Part shown: one piece after another, positions 55,519-63,927 of the stretch
How positions within the stretch are numbered: position 1 is the stretch's first letter
Layout of the letters: every line of letters begins with the position of its first letter
Assembly: GCA_028284445.1 (NCBI GenBank)
Contig: JANQRS010000068.1
Location: 269,300-333,299, forward strand
Direction: 5' to 3'
DNA from: Calditrichia bacterium
Lineage (GTDB): Bacteria > Calditrichota > Calditrichia > RBG-13-44-9 > J075
Length of the DNA stretch: 64,000 nucleotides
Made by a program: the position numbers and the translations under genes
The notes under the pieces: model-generated
Told to the model about the DNA's origin: nothing
The model's input: the letters and a program-made list of their open reading frames with translations, nothing else
The model's database searches: none

Positions 55519-57921
55519 ATGTTTCAAAATTTTTTCCGTACAACCTGGCGCAACCTGCTGCGTTACAAAACGTTCTCAAGTATTAACGTCTTTGGGCTGG
55601 CGATTAGCATGTCCGTATGTTTGCTGGCAATACTGCTTATCGTAGATGCGTACAAGTATGATCGCTTTCATTCTGATAGTGATCAGATTTATCGCATTTT
55701 AACGGATGCAATCCGAAAGAGCGGCGGTCAGGAAGGGTATGCCACTTCGCCTTATCCTGCAGGGGAAGCATTGCAAGCCCAATTTACCGGTCTCGAATCC
55801 TGGGTGCCCTTGGTCCGAGGCTTAAGCGGTTCATTTAAGGCCGGCGATAAAGAACTATTTCTTTCCGGACTATACACCAACCCGTCATTCTTTGATGTGT
55901 TTTCCTTCGAATTGGAAAAGGGGGATGTACTCACTGCGCTTTCTCAGCCAAACACCCTTGTCCTTACCCCTGAAACAGCCATACGCTTTTTCGGAGATAG
56001 CAATCCAATTGGCAAAACGCTAGGCAATGCAGCGATCGGCGAGTTTACGGTGACTGGTATCGTAAAACCGGCGGAAGGCAAGACCCATCTGGAATTTGAG
56101 GCATTGGCATCTCTCGCTACACTCCCATCTATTGAAGCAAGATCTGAGGGCATGCCAATCATGGAGAACTGGAATAACTATTACAGCACCTATAATTTTG
56201 TTAAGCTGAAACCGCAAATTGATAAAGCAGATGCCGAAGCAACGCTTGCTCAGATCGCGACCAGTGCCTTTGAAGGCCGGGTGCTGGAAACCCGTGATGC
56301 AGGCTATGAGTACCGCTTGCAGCCGCTTACGGAGATTACACCGGGACCGATTCTCTCCAATAGTATGGGGCGCGGCCTACCGGAATTTATGATTTGGTTT
56401 CTCTCCGGGCTATGCCTGATCGTGATGACCTCGGCGTGTTTCAACTATGCCAGCCTGACTATTGCAAGGGCCTTCACGCGCAATCGTGAAATCGGTATTC
56501 GCAAGGTCCTCGGCGCTCACTCTCGACAAATCTTCCTGCAATTTATGGGTGAGGCAGTTCTGATTGCTTCACTGGCATTTATTTTTGCCTATGGATTGCT
56601 GGAACTAACTATTCCTTATTTTGAAAGCCTGAGCTTCATGGCATTTACGGATGTCAATTTGGAACTCGATGCTGGTATCCTCTTGCGCTACATGACACTG
56701 GTTGTGGCCGTCGGATGTATAGCCGGTTTGTTACCGGCGATTGTATTCTCTCGTTCAACCGCCAGCGCTGCTCTGCGGCAGCTTTCCAATTCTGCGATTT
56801 TTCGGCGAATGGGTTTCCGGAAAGTTCTGCTTGTGGCGCAATTTTCGGTATCGTTGCTGTTTGTGATCGTGTTGACAATCCAGTTTAAGCAAACCGATTA
56901 TGCAATCCAGGGTAATTTTGGCGCGGATAAGAGCGATATCCTAAATGTCATGCTCGATGATCTGGGTTATGACAAGGTGGTTGCTGAATTGCAGCAGATT
57001 CCACAAATCAGCGAGATGAGTGCGACATCACATTTGATGGGCACCTGGCAGGATCGCACATCCGATTTCCGTCTCTCAGAAACCGGTGATGTTTTTCGCG
57101 TGCGCGACTATTTCATCGACGATCGTTTCCTTGACAATCTTGATATCAAAATCGTTGCCGGCGAGAATTTTGAGTCCAACCCGACTCAAAGCGAAGAATT
57201 GTCGATAATCGTGAATGAAAAATTCCTGGAAACCCATCAAATTGCTTCGGCCGCGGAGGCCTTGAATACGACGATTCTAATTGAGGGCGGGCCGGAGGTG
57301 CGGATTCGTGCGGTCCTAGAGGACTTTCTTTATAAGCCGCTTAACTATTCGCTGGAGCCGCTCGTTTTGCGCTATGATCCGTCTCAATGGCGGGTCTTGA
57401 ACCTGAAGGTCACCGGCGATGCAAGAGAAGTGACCAGCCGTATTGATGCGATCTGGCAGAAACTGGGCGAGCAGGAATCACCGCGTTACGCATTTTATTC
57501 GGATGAAGTGAGCACTAATTTTGCCAATATTCAGGATCTGATGTGGATTGTGGCCTATTTCAGTACGATCGGAATTATCATCGCTTGTTTGGGATTGCTG
57601 GGAATGGCCATTTATACGGCAGAAGCGCGCAGCAAAGAAATATCGATTCGCCGGGTTGTGGGCGCGGATACCAAAAGTCTAATTGTTTTGCTGGCCAAGG
57701 GATATGCGATTCTTTTGTTGGTCGCAGTTATCATTGCTGTGCCGGTGGGCTATTTGCTTGGTGGACAGATATTGCAAATGTTTGCTTATCACATCAACCT
57801 GGATGCTTCGGTATTTCTGCCGGGAATTCTGCTGGTGTTCTTGCTGGGCGCGCTTACAACTGGTTCGCAAATTATTCGATCCGCATTGGCCAATCCGATT
57901 GAGACCTTGCGATATCAGTAA
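55519..57921 (+). CDS. MacB/FtsX-like ABC transporter permease
   Basis: 800 residues from the ATG at 55519, where GGTGGAGG precedes at good spacing (an ATG at 55495 is also in frame). The architecture is two tandem MacB-type units. Each has an N-terminal TM helix plus periplasmic domain, and then an FtsX cluster: RNREIGIRKVLGAHSRQIFLQ (about 335) and EARSKEISIRRVVGADTKSL (about 705). It has about eight TM helices. Family members move lipoproteins, peptides or macrolides with a separate ATPase. No ATPase gene is adjacent. The 3' end is directly followed by a palindrome. Confidence 0.9.
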   Translation: MFQNFFRTTWRNLLRYKTFSSINVFGLAISMSVCLLAILLIVDAYKYDRFHSDSDQIYRILTDAIRKSGGQEGYATSPYPAGEALQAQFTGLESWVPLVRGLSGSFKAGDKELFLSGLYTNPSFFDVFSFELEKGDVLTALSQPNTLVLTPETAIRFFGDSNPIGKTLGNAAIGEFTVTGIVKPAEGKTHLEFEALASLATLPSIEARSEGMPIMENWNNYYSTYNFVKLKPQIDKADAEATLAQIATSAFEGRVLETRDAGYEYRLQPLTEITPGPILSNSMGRGLPEFMIWFLSGLCLIVMTSACFNYASLTIARAFTRNREIGIRKVLGAHSRQIFLQFMGEAVLIASLAFIFAYGLLELTIPYFESLSFMAFTDVNLELDAGILLRYMTLVVAVGCIAGLLPAIVFSRSTASAALRQLSNSAIFRRMGFRKVLLVAQFSVSLLFVIVLTIQFKQTDYAIQGNFGADKSDILNVMLDDLGYDKVVAELQQIPQISEMSATSHLMGTWQDRTSDFRLSETGDVFRVRDYFIDDRFLDNLDIKIVAGENFESNPTQSEELSIIVNEKFLETHQIASAAEALNTTILIEGGPEVRIRAVLEDFLYKPLNYSLEPLVLRYDPSQWRVLNLKVTGDAREVTSRIDAIWQKLGEQESPRYAFYSDEVSTNFANIQDLMWIVAYFSTIGIIIACLGLLGMAIYTAEARSKEISIRRVVGADTKSLIVLLAKGYAILLLVAVIIAVPVGYLLGGQILQMFAYHINLDASVFLPGILLVFLLGALTTGSQIIRSALANPIETLRYQ

Positions 57922-57966
57922 AACATCCCCCTGTTTCCCTTCGAAGGGGGATATAGGGGGATGTTT
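57921..57966. repeat. Dispersed palindrome, class B (TTCGAA centre)
   Basis: Outer arms AAACATCCCCC and GGGGGATGTTT with a CCCTTCGAAGGG core, sharing its first base with the permease stop codon. It lies between convergent genes. It is the second clear class B copy in the window. Confidence 0.85.
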
Positions 57967-58028
57967 CTCAGGCCGCTATTTACAATACCGGCCTGGATAA
58001 TAATCTTTTCGCCAATGTGCAGCAGCTC

Positions 58029-58060
58029 GCCTCCTTCGAAGGGGGACACAGGGAGATGTC
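58029..58060. repeat. Partial class B palindrome
   Basis: Contains the CCTTCGAAGGGGG core and right arm (ending GGGAGATGTC), but the left arm is missing. It is about 60 bp from a complete copy. It looks like a truncated member. Confidence 0.6.
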
Positions 58061-58061
58061 T

Positions 58062-58718
58062 CTATCCTTCCGCTTTCAAAATACGAATATCTTCAATCAG
58101 ACGAGTGATTTCCGTTGGCATCACCCCGTTGTAGATACCGCGTATGTGCCTATTTGTATCGATTAGTAGAAAATTTTCAGTGTGCAGAAAATCGTTTACA
58201 CTTTTCTGCATGCCAAGGTCCTCATCAGCAAAATACGATTGCCGGGCGATATTGTAGATCTCAGATCTCTCTCCGGTTACCAAATGCCACTTATTTTCCT
58301 CTACCCCATTTTTCTCTGCGTATCGCTTGAGGACCGACACAGAATCTATTTCCGGTGTGACGCTATGTGACAGCAACAGCACATCATCATCATTTTCAAA
58401 GGCTTGCTGCAGCTTCGCCATGTTTTTCATCATTTTTGGGCATATACCCGGACAACTGGTGAAGATAAAATCAGCCACATAGATTTTGCCGGAGAAGGTA
58501 TTCTCGTCCACAGCCTCACCATTTTGATTAATAAATGAAAATGGGGCAATTTGATGGAAATTGCTTAAGGTGTCAGTGTTGGCGCCGATCCAATGTGGCG
58601 TAAAATCAGCAGAGTCATAATAAGGCAGTGCTTCACTGCTTGGGCCTTGTTGGCAGGCACTCCATGCCATAACAATCATTATCCAAATGATCCAATTAAT
58701 ACGCTGCAACAAATTCAT
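58062..58718 (-). CDS. SCO1/SenC-family copper chaperone-like lipoprotein
   Basis: 218 residues. The start is set at 58718, supported by GGAGACGG upstream. A lipobox-like Cys lies after IIWIMIVMAWSAC. The thioredoxin-like fold has the copper-binding CxxxC in FTSCPGICPKM (about 107) and the late His in FLHTENFLLIDTNRHIRG. SCO proteins deliver copper to cytochrome oxidase or act as thiol reductases. It is the last gene of a minus-strand set and overlaps the preceding gene's stop by 23 nt. A class B palindrome remnant lies at its 3' end. Confidence 0.9.
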   Translation of the reverse strand: MNLLQRINWIIWIMIVMAWSACQQGPSSEALPYYDSADFTPHWIGANTDTLSNFHQIAPFSFINQNGEAVDENTFSGKIYVADFIFTSCPGICPKMMKNMAKLQQAFENDDDVLLLSHSVTPEIDSVSVLKRYAEKNGVEENKWHLVTGERSEIYNIARQSYFADEDLGMQKSVNDFLHTENFLLIDTNRHIRGIYNGVMPTEITRLIEDIRILKAEG

Positions 58719-59307
58719 CTTCCGTCTCCTGGATACTAAAGCATAATCTCGATTTAACCATCCCATAGCGCCGGCCATTCTTGACTACATAGTTGACGAA
58801 GAGCTTGCCATTTTCCCGCCAGGCTCGTTGAAGGCCGCTTTCCTTACCGGCTACATAAGTAAAGGACTTATATTGCGATCCATTTTGGTACCACTCTTCC
58901 AGCGCGCCATGATGTTGTCCGGATTCAAATTCGTACCGGTACTGCAATTGACCATTGGGCCACCAGCCATGATGCACACCGCTTTTTCGACCATTGGTAT
59001 AAAAGCGCTCGTGCTGCGATGTGCCGTCAGCATACCATTTCTGCGCTTTGCCGTGCCGCCGGCCATTCAAATAGGCAGTCGCTGATTTCTGCTGGCCGCC
59101 CATAAAATATTCCTTAAGGATACCGCTAAAAGGGACCTTGTTGTATAGAAGCAAGCCCTTGTCTCTTTGCAAAGCAGGATCATCATGGACAACCTCCGTT
59201 GCCGGAGGTGTCCATTTGATCGCGGGGGAGGTGACTTCGTCAATATCGAAAAAGCTGCTTGTCGATATTCCACAGAGTGTCAGTGTCAATATGATAAAAT
59301 ATTTCAT
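58696..59307 (-). CDS. Secreted MORN-like/YwqK-type repeat protein
   Basis: 203 residues. Signal peptide MKYFIILTLTLCGISTSS. Five or six MORN-like repeats follow in the C-terminal two-thirds, such as YLNGRRHGKAQKWYADGTSQ, FYTNGRKSGVHHGWWPNGQL, FESGQHHGALEEWYQNGSQY and VAGKESGLQRAWRENGKL. The pattern is that of the YwqK family. These repeats have no known catalytic role. Its 3' end overlaps the start of the SCO1 gene by 23 nt, which points to coupled expression. AGGAA lies about 8 nt before the ATG. Confidence 0.8.
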   Translation of the reverse strand: MKYFIILTLTLCGISTSSFFDIDEVTSPAIKWTPPATEVVHDDPALQRDKGLLLYNKVPFSGILKEYFMGGQQKSATAYLNGRRHGKAQKWYADGTSQHERFYTNGRKSGVHHGWWPNGQLQYRYEFESGQHHGALEEWYQNGSQYKSFTYVAGKESGLQRAWRENGKLFVNYVVKNGRRYGMVKSRLCFSIQETEDEFVAAY

Positions 59308-59318
59308 GCTAATTCTTC

Positions 59319-60062
59319 CTATTGGGATACCGAGCCTGGTGTCCCATAATACTGGCCGCCATTGATATAGGGATCGTCACTAGTGATATGATAATGGTAA
59401 ACCCCGTTCGGATATTCCGCTGTTGCATGCGAATGACCATGAAATTCGTCGAGATCGCTACCGACAACCAATTGGCCATTTTCTTCCGGGCCATACACTG
59501 GATAACCATCGAGCAAGAAGCCGATCAGTGATTCAGGTCCGTTGTTTGCAGTTAGCCATAGCGGTTCGATATGGTAATGATATTGCCCGGACTGTTGCGG
59601 GTGGCCGTTATACTGATCGAAGGTGTCAATTTCATTTGTCAGCGGTTGATTCGGCCCGGCAAATTGATTGTATATGACGATGCCATTGACAGAAATACCG
59701 ATGGGTCCAAGCTGCGTATTCTGATTGTTGGCAGCAGGGGAGGGGATTAATGGGATTCTAATGACAAGATCCTGTTCCTCGATGCGATTGGGATTGAGTT
59801 GAAAATTGGGATTGCTACCATTATAGGCTTCATAATTGCTATCGCCGGTACCAAAATACGGGCTCCTGTGATCGGGGATGTTGGTGGTTTCCAAAACCAC
59901 CTGATCACCCTCAACATATACGTTGACATCTTCATTAAAAAGGTCAAATACCGCCGGGGCGTCTTCTGTTATGGTATCGCTGCTACCCGTAGAATCCTCA
60001 GAACAAAATACAAGAGTTAATATTGCCACGGTGAATATGAAAAAGCCGATTTTCTTCTTCAT
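59319..60062 (-). CDS. YHYH-domain lipoprotein
   Basis: 247 residues from the ATG at 60062, preceded by AAGGAAA. The signal peptide ends in a lipobox (FTVAILTLVFC). Two YHYH motifs define the family: GQYHYHIEPLW (about 165) and GVYHYHITSDDPYINGGQYY (about 225), with GFLLDGYPVYGP between them. The His-rich, acidic (DEFHGHSHA) character suggests metal binding. It lies 11 nt upstream of the MORN gene, so YHYH, MORN and SCO1 form one operon. The biochemical role of YHYH proteins is not known. Confidence 0.88.
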   Translation of the reverse strand: MKKKIGFFIFTVAILTLVFCSEDSTGSSDTITEDAPAVFDLFNEDVNVYVEGDQVVLETTNIPDHRSPYFGTGDSNYEAYNGSNPNFQLNPNRIEEQDLVIRIPLIPSPAANNQNTQLGPIGISVNGIVIYNQFAGPNQPLTNEIDTFDQYNGHPQQSGQYHYHIEPLWLTANNGPESLIGFLLDGYPVYGPEENGQLVVGSDLDEFHGHSHATAEYPNGVYHYHITSDDPYINGGQYYGTPGSVSQ

Positions 60063-60240
60063 GATTAATTTCCTTTCAAAATAATCTGCGTGTAAAACTG
60101 ACTGAATCATCGGCGACAGTCATCTGTGGATTAGACAGTGGTATGGCGATTTTATTCCGGGGCAGGGGAGAATTTCATATAATTGTAAGTTGCTAATGTC
60201 AATTACATGCTTAATTTGAGACTACGTAGCCCGAACCTCT

Positions 60241-60281
60241 CGACACAGATTCACACGGATATTCACTGATAAACTCAGATG
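60241..60281. repeat. CGACACAGAT element, left half
   Basis: A short intergenic motif beginning CGACACAGATTCACACGGAT. The exact inverse of its first ten bases (ATCTGTGTCG) occurs at 61160-61169, beyond the nitrilase gene. Similar CACAGATTxACACGGAT strings are widespread intergenic repeats in environmental genomes. Confidence 0.55.
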
Positions 60282-60337
60282 GAAAACAGGCTAAAAGACT
60301 CAAAATAGATAAGCCCAATATCTAAGAAGGGATCTCG

Positions 60338-61084
60338 TTGGAGATGAAAATTGCGTTGGCACAAACAAATCCGATTATCGGGGACGTTCAGAGAAATATT
60401 GAAAATCATATCAGTTTGATCGAGCAAGCACGCGTCTACGCCCCTGATATGATTATTTTCCCCGAGCTTTCGCTGACCGGATATGCCCCGGAATTGGCTG
60501 CTGAACTCGCGACTGAGCTTCAGAACAAGCCATTCGAATTGCTACAAAATCTTAGCAATACTACTGGCATATCGATCGGGGTGGGGATGCCAATACGAGG
60601 AGGAGAGGGCATCCGAATTTGTCTCTTATGGTTTCGTCCGCAGCTGCCTCTGCAAGTATTTCCAAAGCGCTATTTGCATGTCGACGAAGAGCCATTTTTT
60701 GTTTGTGGAAAAGAGCCATTTCGCTTGTTACGGGAAGAACCAGCAACAGCCCTGGGGATTTGTTACGAAATCTCTGTGGACGCGCATTTTACAGAAGTTC
60801 GGTCGAGTGCTGCGGAGATCTATATCGCCAGCGTGGTGAAATCGGTTGAAGGTATTGCAAAGGCGCATCAGCGCCTATCAAATATTGCCCGGGAGATCAA
60901 GGTACCGGTGCTGATGGTTAACAGCATAGGACATGAAGACGGCGCCGTCAGCGGTGGGCGCAGCGCCGCCTGGAATTATCGTGGTGAATTGATTGCTGAG
61001 CTGGAAGCCGATAAACAAGGATTGCTGGTTATAGATACGGTAAGGGAACGGTTTTCGACACGATTAACAGGATCGACAGGATAA
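60338..61084 (+). CDS. Carbon-nitrogen hydrolase (nitrilase superfamily)
   Basis: 248 residues. The catalytic triad is visible: E43 (FPELSLTGY), K110 (FPKRYLHVDEEPF) and C142 (GICYEIS). The start segment MKIALAQTNPIIGDV is typical. The first codon may be TTG at 60338, with AAGGG at good spacing, or ATG at 60344. The last residues (STRLTGSTG) and stop codon lie inside a repeat element (61054-61172), so the natural C-terminus may have been altered. Family members hydrolyse amides or nitriles; the substrate is unknown. Confidence 0.88.
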   Translation: MEMKIALAQTNPIIGDVQRNIENHISLIEQARVYAPDMIIFPELSLTGYAPELAAELATELQNKPFELLQNLSNTTGISIGVGMPIRGGEGIRICLLWFRPQLPLQVFPKRYLHVDEEPFFVCGKEPFRLLREEPATALGICYEISVDAHFTEVRSSAAEIYIASVVKSVEGIAKAHQRLSNIAREIKVPVLMVNSIGHEDGAVSGGRSAAWNYRGELIAELEADKQGLLVIDTVRERFSTRLTGSTG

Positions 61085-61172
61085 AAACTTCCAATCAGAA
61101 TTTCATCATGCTAATCATGTAAATCCTGTCCTTTTTTTTATCTGTGTCCATCTGTGTCCATCTGTGTCGAAG
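61054..61172. repeat. MITE-like element with TTCGACAC termini and 10-bp tandem repeats
   Basis: Termini TTCGACAC (61054) and GTGTCGAA (61163) are inverted. Inside are ACAGGAT-rich sequence, its inverse AATCCTGTCC (about 61121-61130), eight T's and three tandem copies of ATCTGTGTCC-like decamers (61140-61169). It contains no gene and overlaps the nitrilase 3' end. Confidence 0.6.
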
Positions 61173-61182
61173 GTGTTGTTTT

Positions 61183-63144
61183 TTACTCCGTTCCGCGCGT
61201 TCTTCTGCGAGACCCGCGCCGGCGCGGATGACGAATTTGCTGCTGCCGGTCTGCCTCAAATCCTTTCCACATTCGCGAAGAGATCTTGCCATTATGATTC
61301 AGCTGCCGCAGGATGTCGCGGTCTTGCACATATTTTTCTTCCGCCAATTCGCTCCGCTCGATAAAGAGAATGAATTTGTTGATTTCCTCATCGATTTCCT
61401 TGGGCTGGCGGACATTGAGAAATCCGTCAACCTGATAATCGAGCCAGGTGTCCGGCAAGATGGTTTGCATGTAGCGATAGGTGTAAATCATGTAGTCGAG
61501 ATAATAATATGCCGGATCAAGCAGCATAATCTCAGCATTTTCGTCTTCGTAATCTTCACCTGGAATCGAAGTTTCGACGATAGAAAAGTCCACAAACTTC
61601 TTGATTAATGCATTCAATTCTTCTTCCACCAGCCGGTGATAGCCGATATGTGCCAGTTTGTCCTTCAACTCGCTGTAGATGAGTGACTGGCGATTGCGCT
61701 CATTGGTGCTGCCAAACTGACGAAGTATTTGCAGGGCGCGAATTCTGAATAGATTGTTACCGCGCATGACGAAGTTCTTATAGCCGCTGTCAAATATGTT
61801 TAGCAGAAAGGTATTCTCGCGATTTATCTCCTTATAAACGTACAGCAAGAGGGTTTCCATGATTTTTTGCTGTGACAGGCGGTTGCCGGTGGTAATATTT
61901 GCCAACTGTGTGGCTTCAAGATGCGGCGAGGCCAGCAAGCATTTGAGATAATCGAGCATTCGTTCCATATTGGAATTGCTGAGCATGTAGAAAAGGAACA
62001 GGTTCTCTTCCTTGGTGGTGATGCTTTCAATGATCGTCTTTACAAAATCGATGTAATCGTCAATCGTGTAGAGCTTGCCGCTGACGTTGATTGCCGGCGG
62101 CGGATTTTTGCGTAGTTTGCGTTCAAATACCGCGAAGCGTTTTTCCACGATGTCTTCAAAGCTGGGCGGCAAAATGTGATATTTCTGAAAGTCGCCATAG
62201 CTGTCGCCGGACTTTTTGACGGTTACCTCGCGGAGGCTGACCACTACCGGCACATCCAGGGTTTCCGCCAACATGCTGACTTCCTGTTGAACTCGCTGTG
62301 CTGTTTCAATATGCTGAATGCGATCACAGTCATCGAAAATCAAGCATACTTTCTTTTTGAAATGCTTTAGCAGATCGGTACCGGTTTTAAGATAATCCAC
62401 ACGTTCCCGGGTTTGTCGCTCAGCCTTCTTGAGCATCATGCGAATCACTTCGCTGCGCCGTTTTTCCTTCTCCTGCTTTACATACACCGGGTCATCTTCC
62501 TTGATCAGGGCATCGTATTCCCGAAGTTCACGGGCAAAGCGCAGGTTGACCAGGTCCCGATCATTTAGCTTCTTCTCGCGACCAAGGGCGAAGACCGCCT
62601 GACGAACCTGGACTGTAAGCGATTCATAAATTTTGACGATCGGCTCGTCCGGTGCTGTGGCGTCCGCCAGGTTGACTGCAAACACCACCACATCGCTGGA
62701 TTTCTGACGTAGCTGATTGAGAAGAAAGCTGATGAATTCAGATTTCCCGCAGCCGCGATCACCGAGCAATAAGATGGTTGTTCCCTTGCCTTTCAGGATC
62801 ATCTTCTTGACGCCCGGTAAGTCGAAGTTGTTCAAAATCTCAAAGCGGTTTTGATGATGATACTTCAGAGAAAACTTGATATAAGATTCGTCCCGGACAG
62901 GAATGCCGGTGTTGCGGAAATGGTTGGCCAGGCGTTCGCGATCCTGGTCGACATTAAATTCGTTAACATAACATTCTTCGAGGTAGGCATCGTTCTGTAA
63001 TTCCCCCCATATGAGGGTCCCGAGCTTCCCGAAGCATTCAAAGATGGGGCCGTGAAGTTCGTACCAGAGGCGATTGCTTTTTACCCGTAGTTTGTCGAGG
63101 TCTTTGCCATCCAAAGACCGAAATGCTCTTGCTGATGCTGCCAT
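61183..63144 (-). CDS. P-loop ATPase, STAND/AAA-like, with basic tail
   Basis: 653 residues. Walker A GDRGCGKSE (about 126-133) and Walker B VCLIFDDCD (about 265-274) define a P-loop ATPase, and the nearby VVVSLREVTV fits a sensor strand. After it come helical and winged-helix-like regions (about 470-600). The last 30 residues are very basic (RHPRRRGSRRRTRG), which suggests nucleic-acid binding. The pattern resembles STAND or Orc/KAP-like ATPases, some of which act in defence, but the specific family is not certain. It follows a one-TM gene by 46 nt. AAGGA lies 10 nt before the ATG. Confidence 0.75.
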   Translation of the reverse strand: MAASARAFRSLDGKDLDKLRVKSNRLWYELHGPIFECFGKLGTLIWGELQNDAYLEECYVNEFNVDQDRERLANHFRNTGIPVRDESYIKFSLKYHHQNRFEILNNFDLPGVKKMILKGKGTTILLLGDRGCGKSEFISFLLNQLRQKSSDVVVFAVNLADATAPDEPIVKIYESLTVQVRQAVFALGREKKLNDRDLVNLRFARELREYDALIKEDDPVYVKQEKEKRRSEVIRMMLKKAERQTRERVDYLKTGTDLLKHFKKKVCLIFDDCDRIQHIETAQRVQQEVSMLAETLDVPVVVSLREVTVKKSGDSYGDFQKYHILPPSFEDIVEKRFAVFERKLRKNPPPAINVSGKLYTIDDYIDFVKTIIESITTKEENLFLFYMLSNSNMERMLDYLKCLLASPHLEATQLANITTGNRLSQQKIMETLLLYVYKEINRENTFLLNIFDSGYKNFVMRGNNLFRIRALQILRQFGSTNERNRQSLIYSELKDKLAHIGYHRLVEEELNALIKKFVDFSIVETSIPGEDYEDENAEIMLLDPAYYYLDYMIYTYRYMQTILPDTWLDYQVDGFLNVRQPKEIDEEINKFILFIERSELAEEKYVQDRDILRQLNHNGKISSRMWKGFEADRQQQIRHPRRRGSRRRTRGTE

Positions 63145-63190
63145 GATGTTCTTGTCCTTACTACTTCAAATTCGTTCACACACCAAATAC

Positions 63191-63751
63191 TTAAAATACC
63201 CCGCCGCCTTCCATTTCCAGTTTCTCCTCTTTGAGCATGCCGTTACGGATATTCTCCCAACTGATCTTTAAGTTCGCATCCAGGTAGTCGAAGGCTGGGA
63301 AGATGACGCAAAGGTTGATCTTTTCAAACCCGTATCCATTCACAGAGAAGGGGAGAAAGTTGGACTTTTTATCCAAAAGAGACGCGGCCTGCTGCCCGGT
63401 TATCGGCAGCAAATCATCAAACTGTTCGCATTCAAACATGCTTTTGGGAAAGATCGAACTCCCGGAATGGTCAATCGCGTGCATCTTGAAGCGCACCACC
63501 GAATTGGGAAGTACGCTTTCGTTAAGTGCGGTGATTGTCATGAAGATAATTAACAGCTCCTGATCGCGAGAGTCGACATTGAAATATTCCTGAATGCTGA
63601 GATCCAGTCGCATACGGATTTCTTCCCGCCGCGTGCGCCAGCGCAGCACAGACCAATTATAGAGGCTGATCATAAAAGCAATCAGCGCCGTTCCCATACT
63701 GACGTATTTAAATATCTCGTCGATATTAGCGTTTTGCAGCCATGCAGGCAT
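63191..63751 (-). CDS. Single-TM protein, probable partner of the P-loop ATPase
   Basis: 186 residues. One transmembrane helix near the N-terminus (residues about 15-33, SMGTALIAFMISLYNWSVL) and then a soluble alpha/beta part (LLIIFMTITALNESVLPNSV, then FLPFSVNGYGFEKINLCVIF). No recognised family. Its start lies 1 nt after the stop of an upstream reading frame, so at least three genes probably form one operon. It may anchor the ATPase at the membrane. Inference from order only. Confidence 0.6.
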   Translation of the reverse strand: MPAWLQNANIDEIFKYVSMGTALIAFMISLYNWSVLRWRTRREEIRMRLDLSIQEYFNVDSRDQELLIIFMTITALNESVLPNSVVRFKMHAIDHSGSSIFPKSMFECEQFDDLLPITGQQAASLLDKKSNFLPFSVNGYGFEKINLCVIFPAFDYLDANLKISWENIRNGMLKEEKLEMEGGGVF

Positions 63752-63752
63752 G

Positions 63753-63927
63753 TTAACCCCACACTTCGAATAAGCTAAAGTTCAGCGGATTGACCAAAAA
63801 GTTGGGCAGATGATTCAACAGAGGGTAGACGATGTCACTGCTGATGAAAGGCGTGACGGATGTTCAAGGTCCTTCCTGTCGATTCATCCAAATAAAGCAA
63901 TTCATCCGCCTGATGCAAGCGTTTAAG
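63753..63927 (-). pseudogene. 3' end of an upstream gene, apparently frameshifted
   Basis: Two overlapping minus-strand frames together read like one protein end. Frame b (63927-63838) gives LKRLHQADELLYLDESTGR and TLNIRHAF before a stop. Frame a (63863-63753) gives VTPFISSDIVYPLLNHLPNF and LVNPLNFSLFEVWG, with a stop 1 nt before the next ATG. A one-base shift would join them. No open frame continues clearly to the window end. A sequencing error or a true mutation is possible. Confidence 0.4.
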
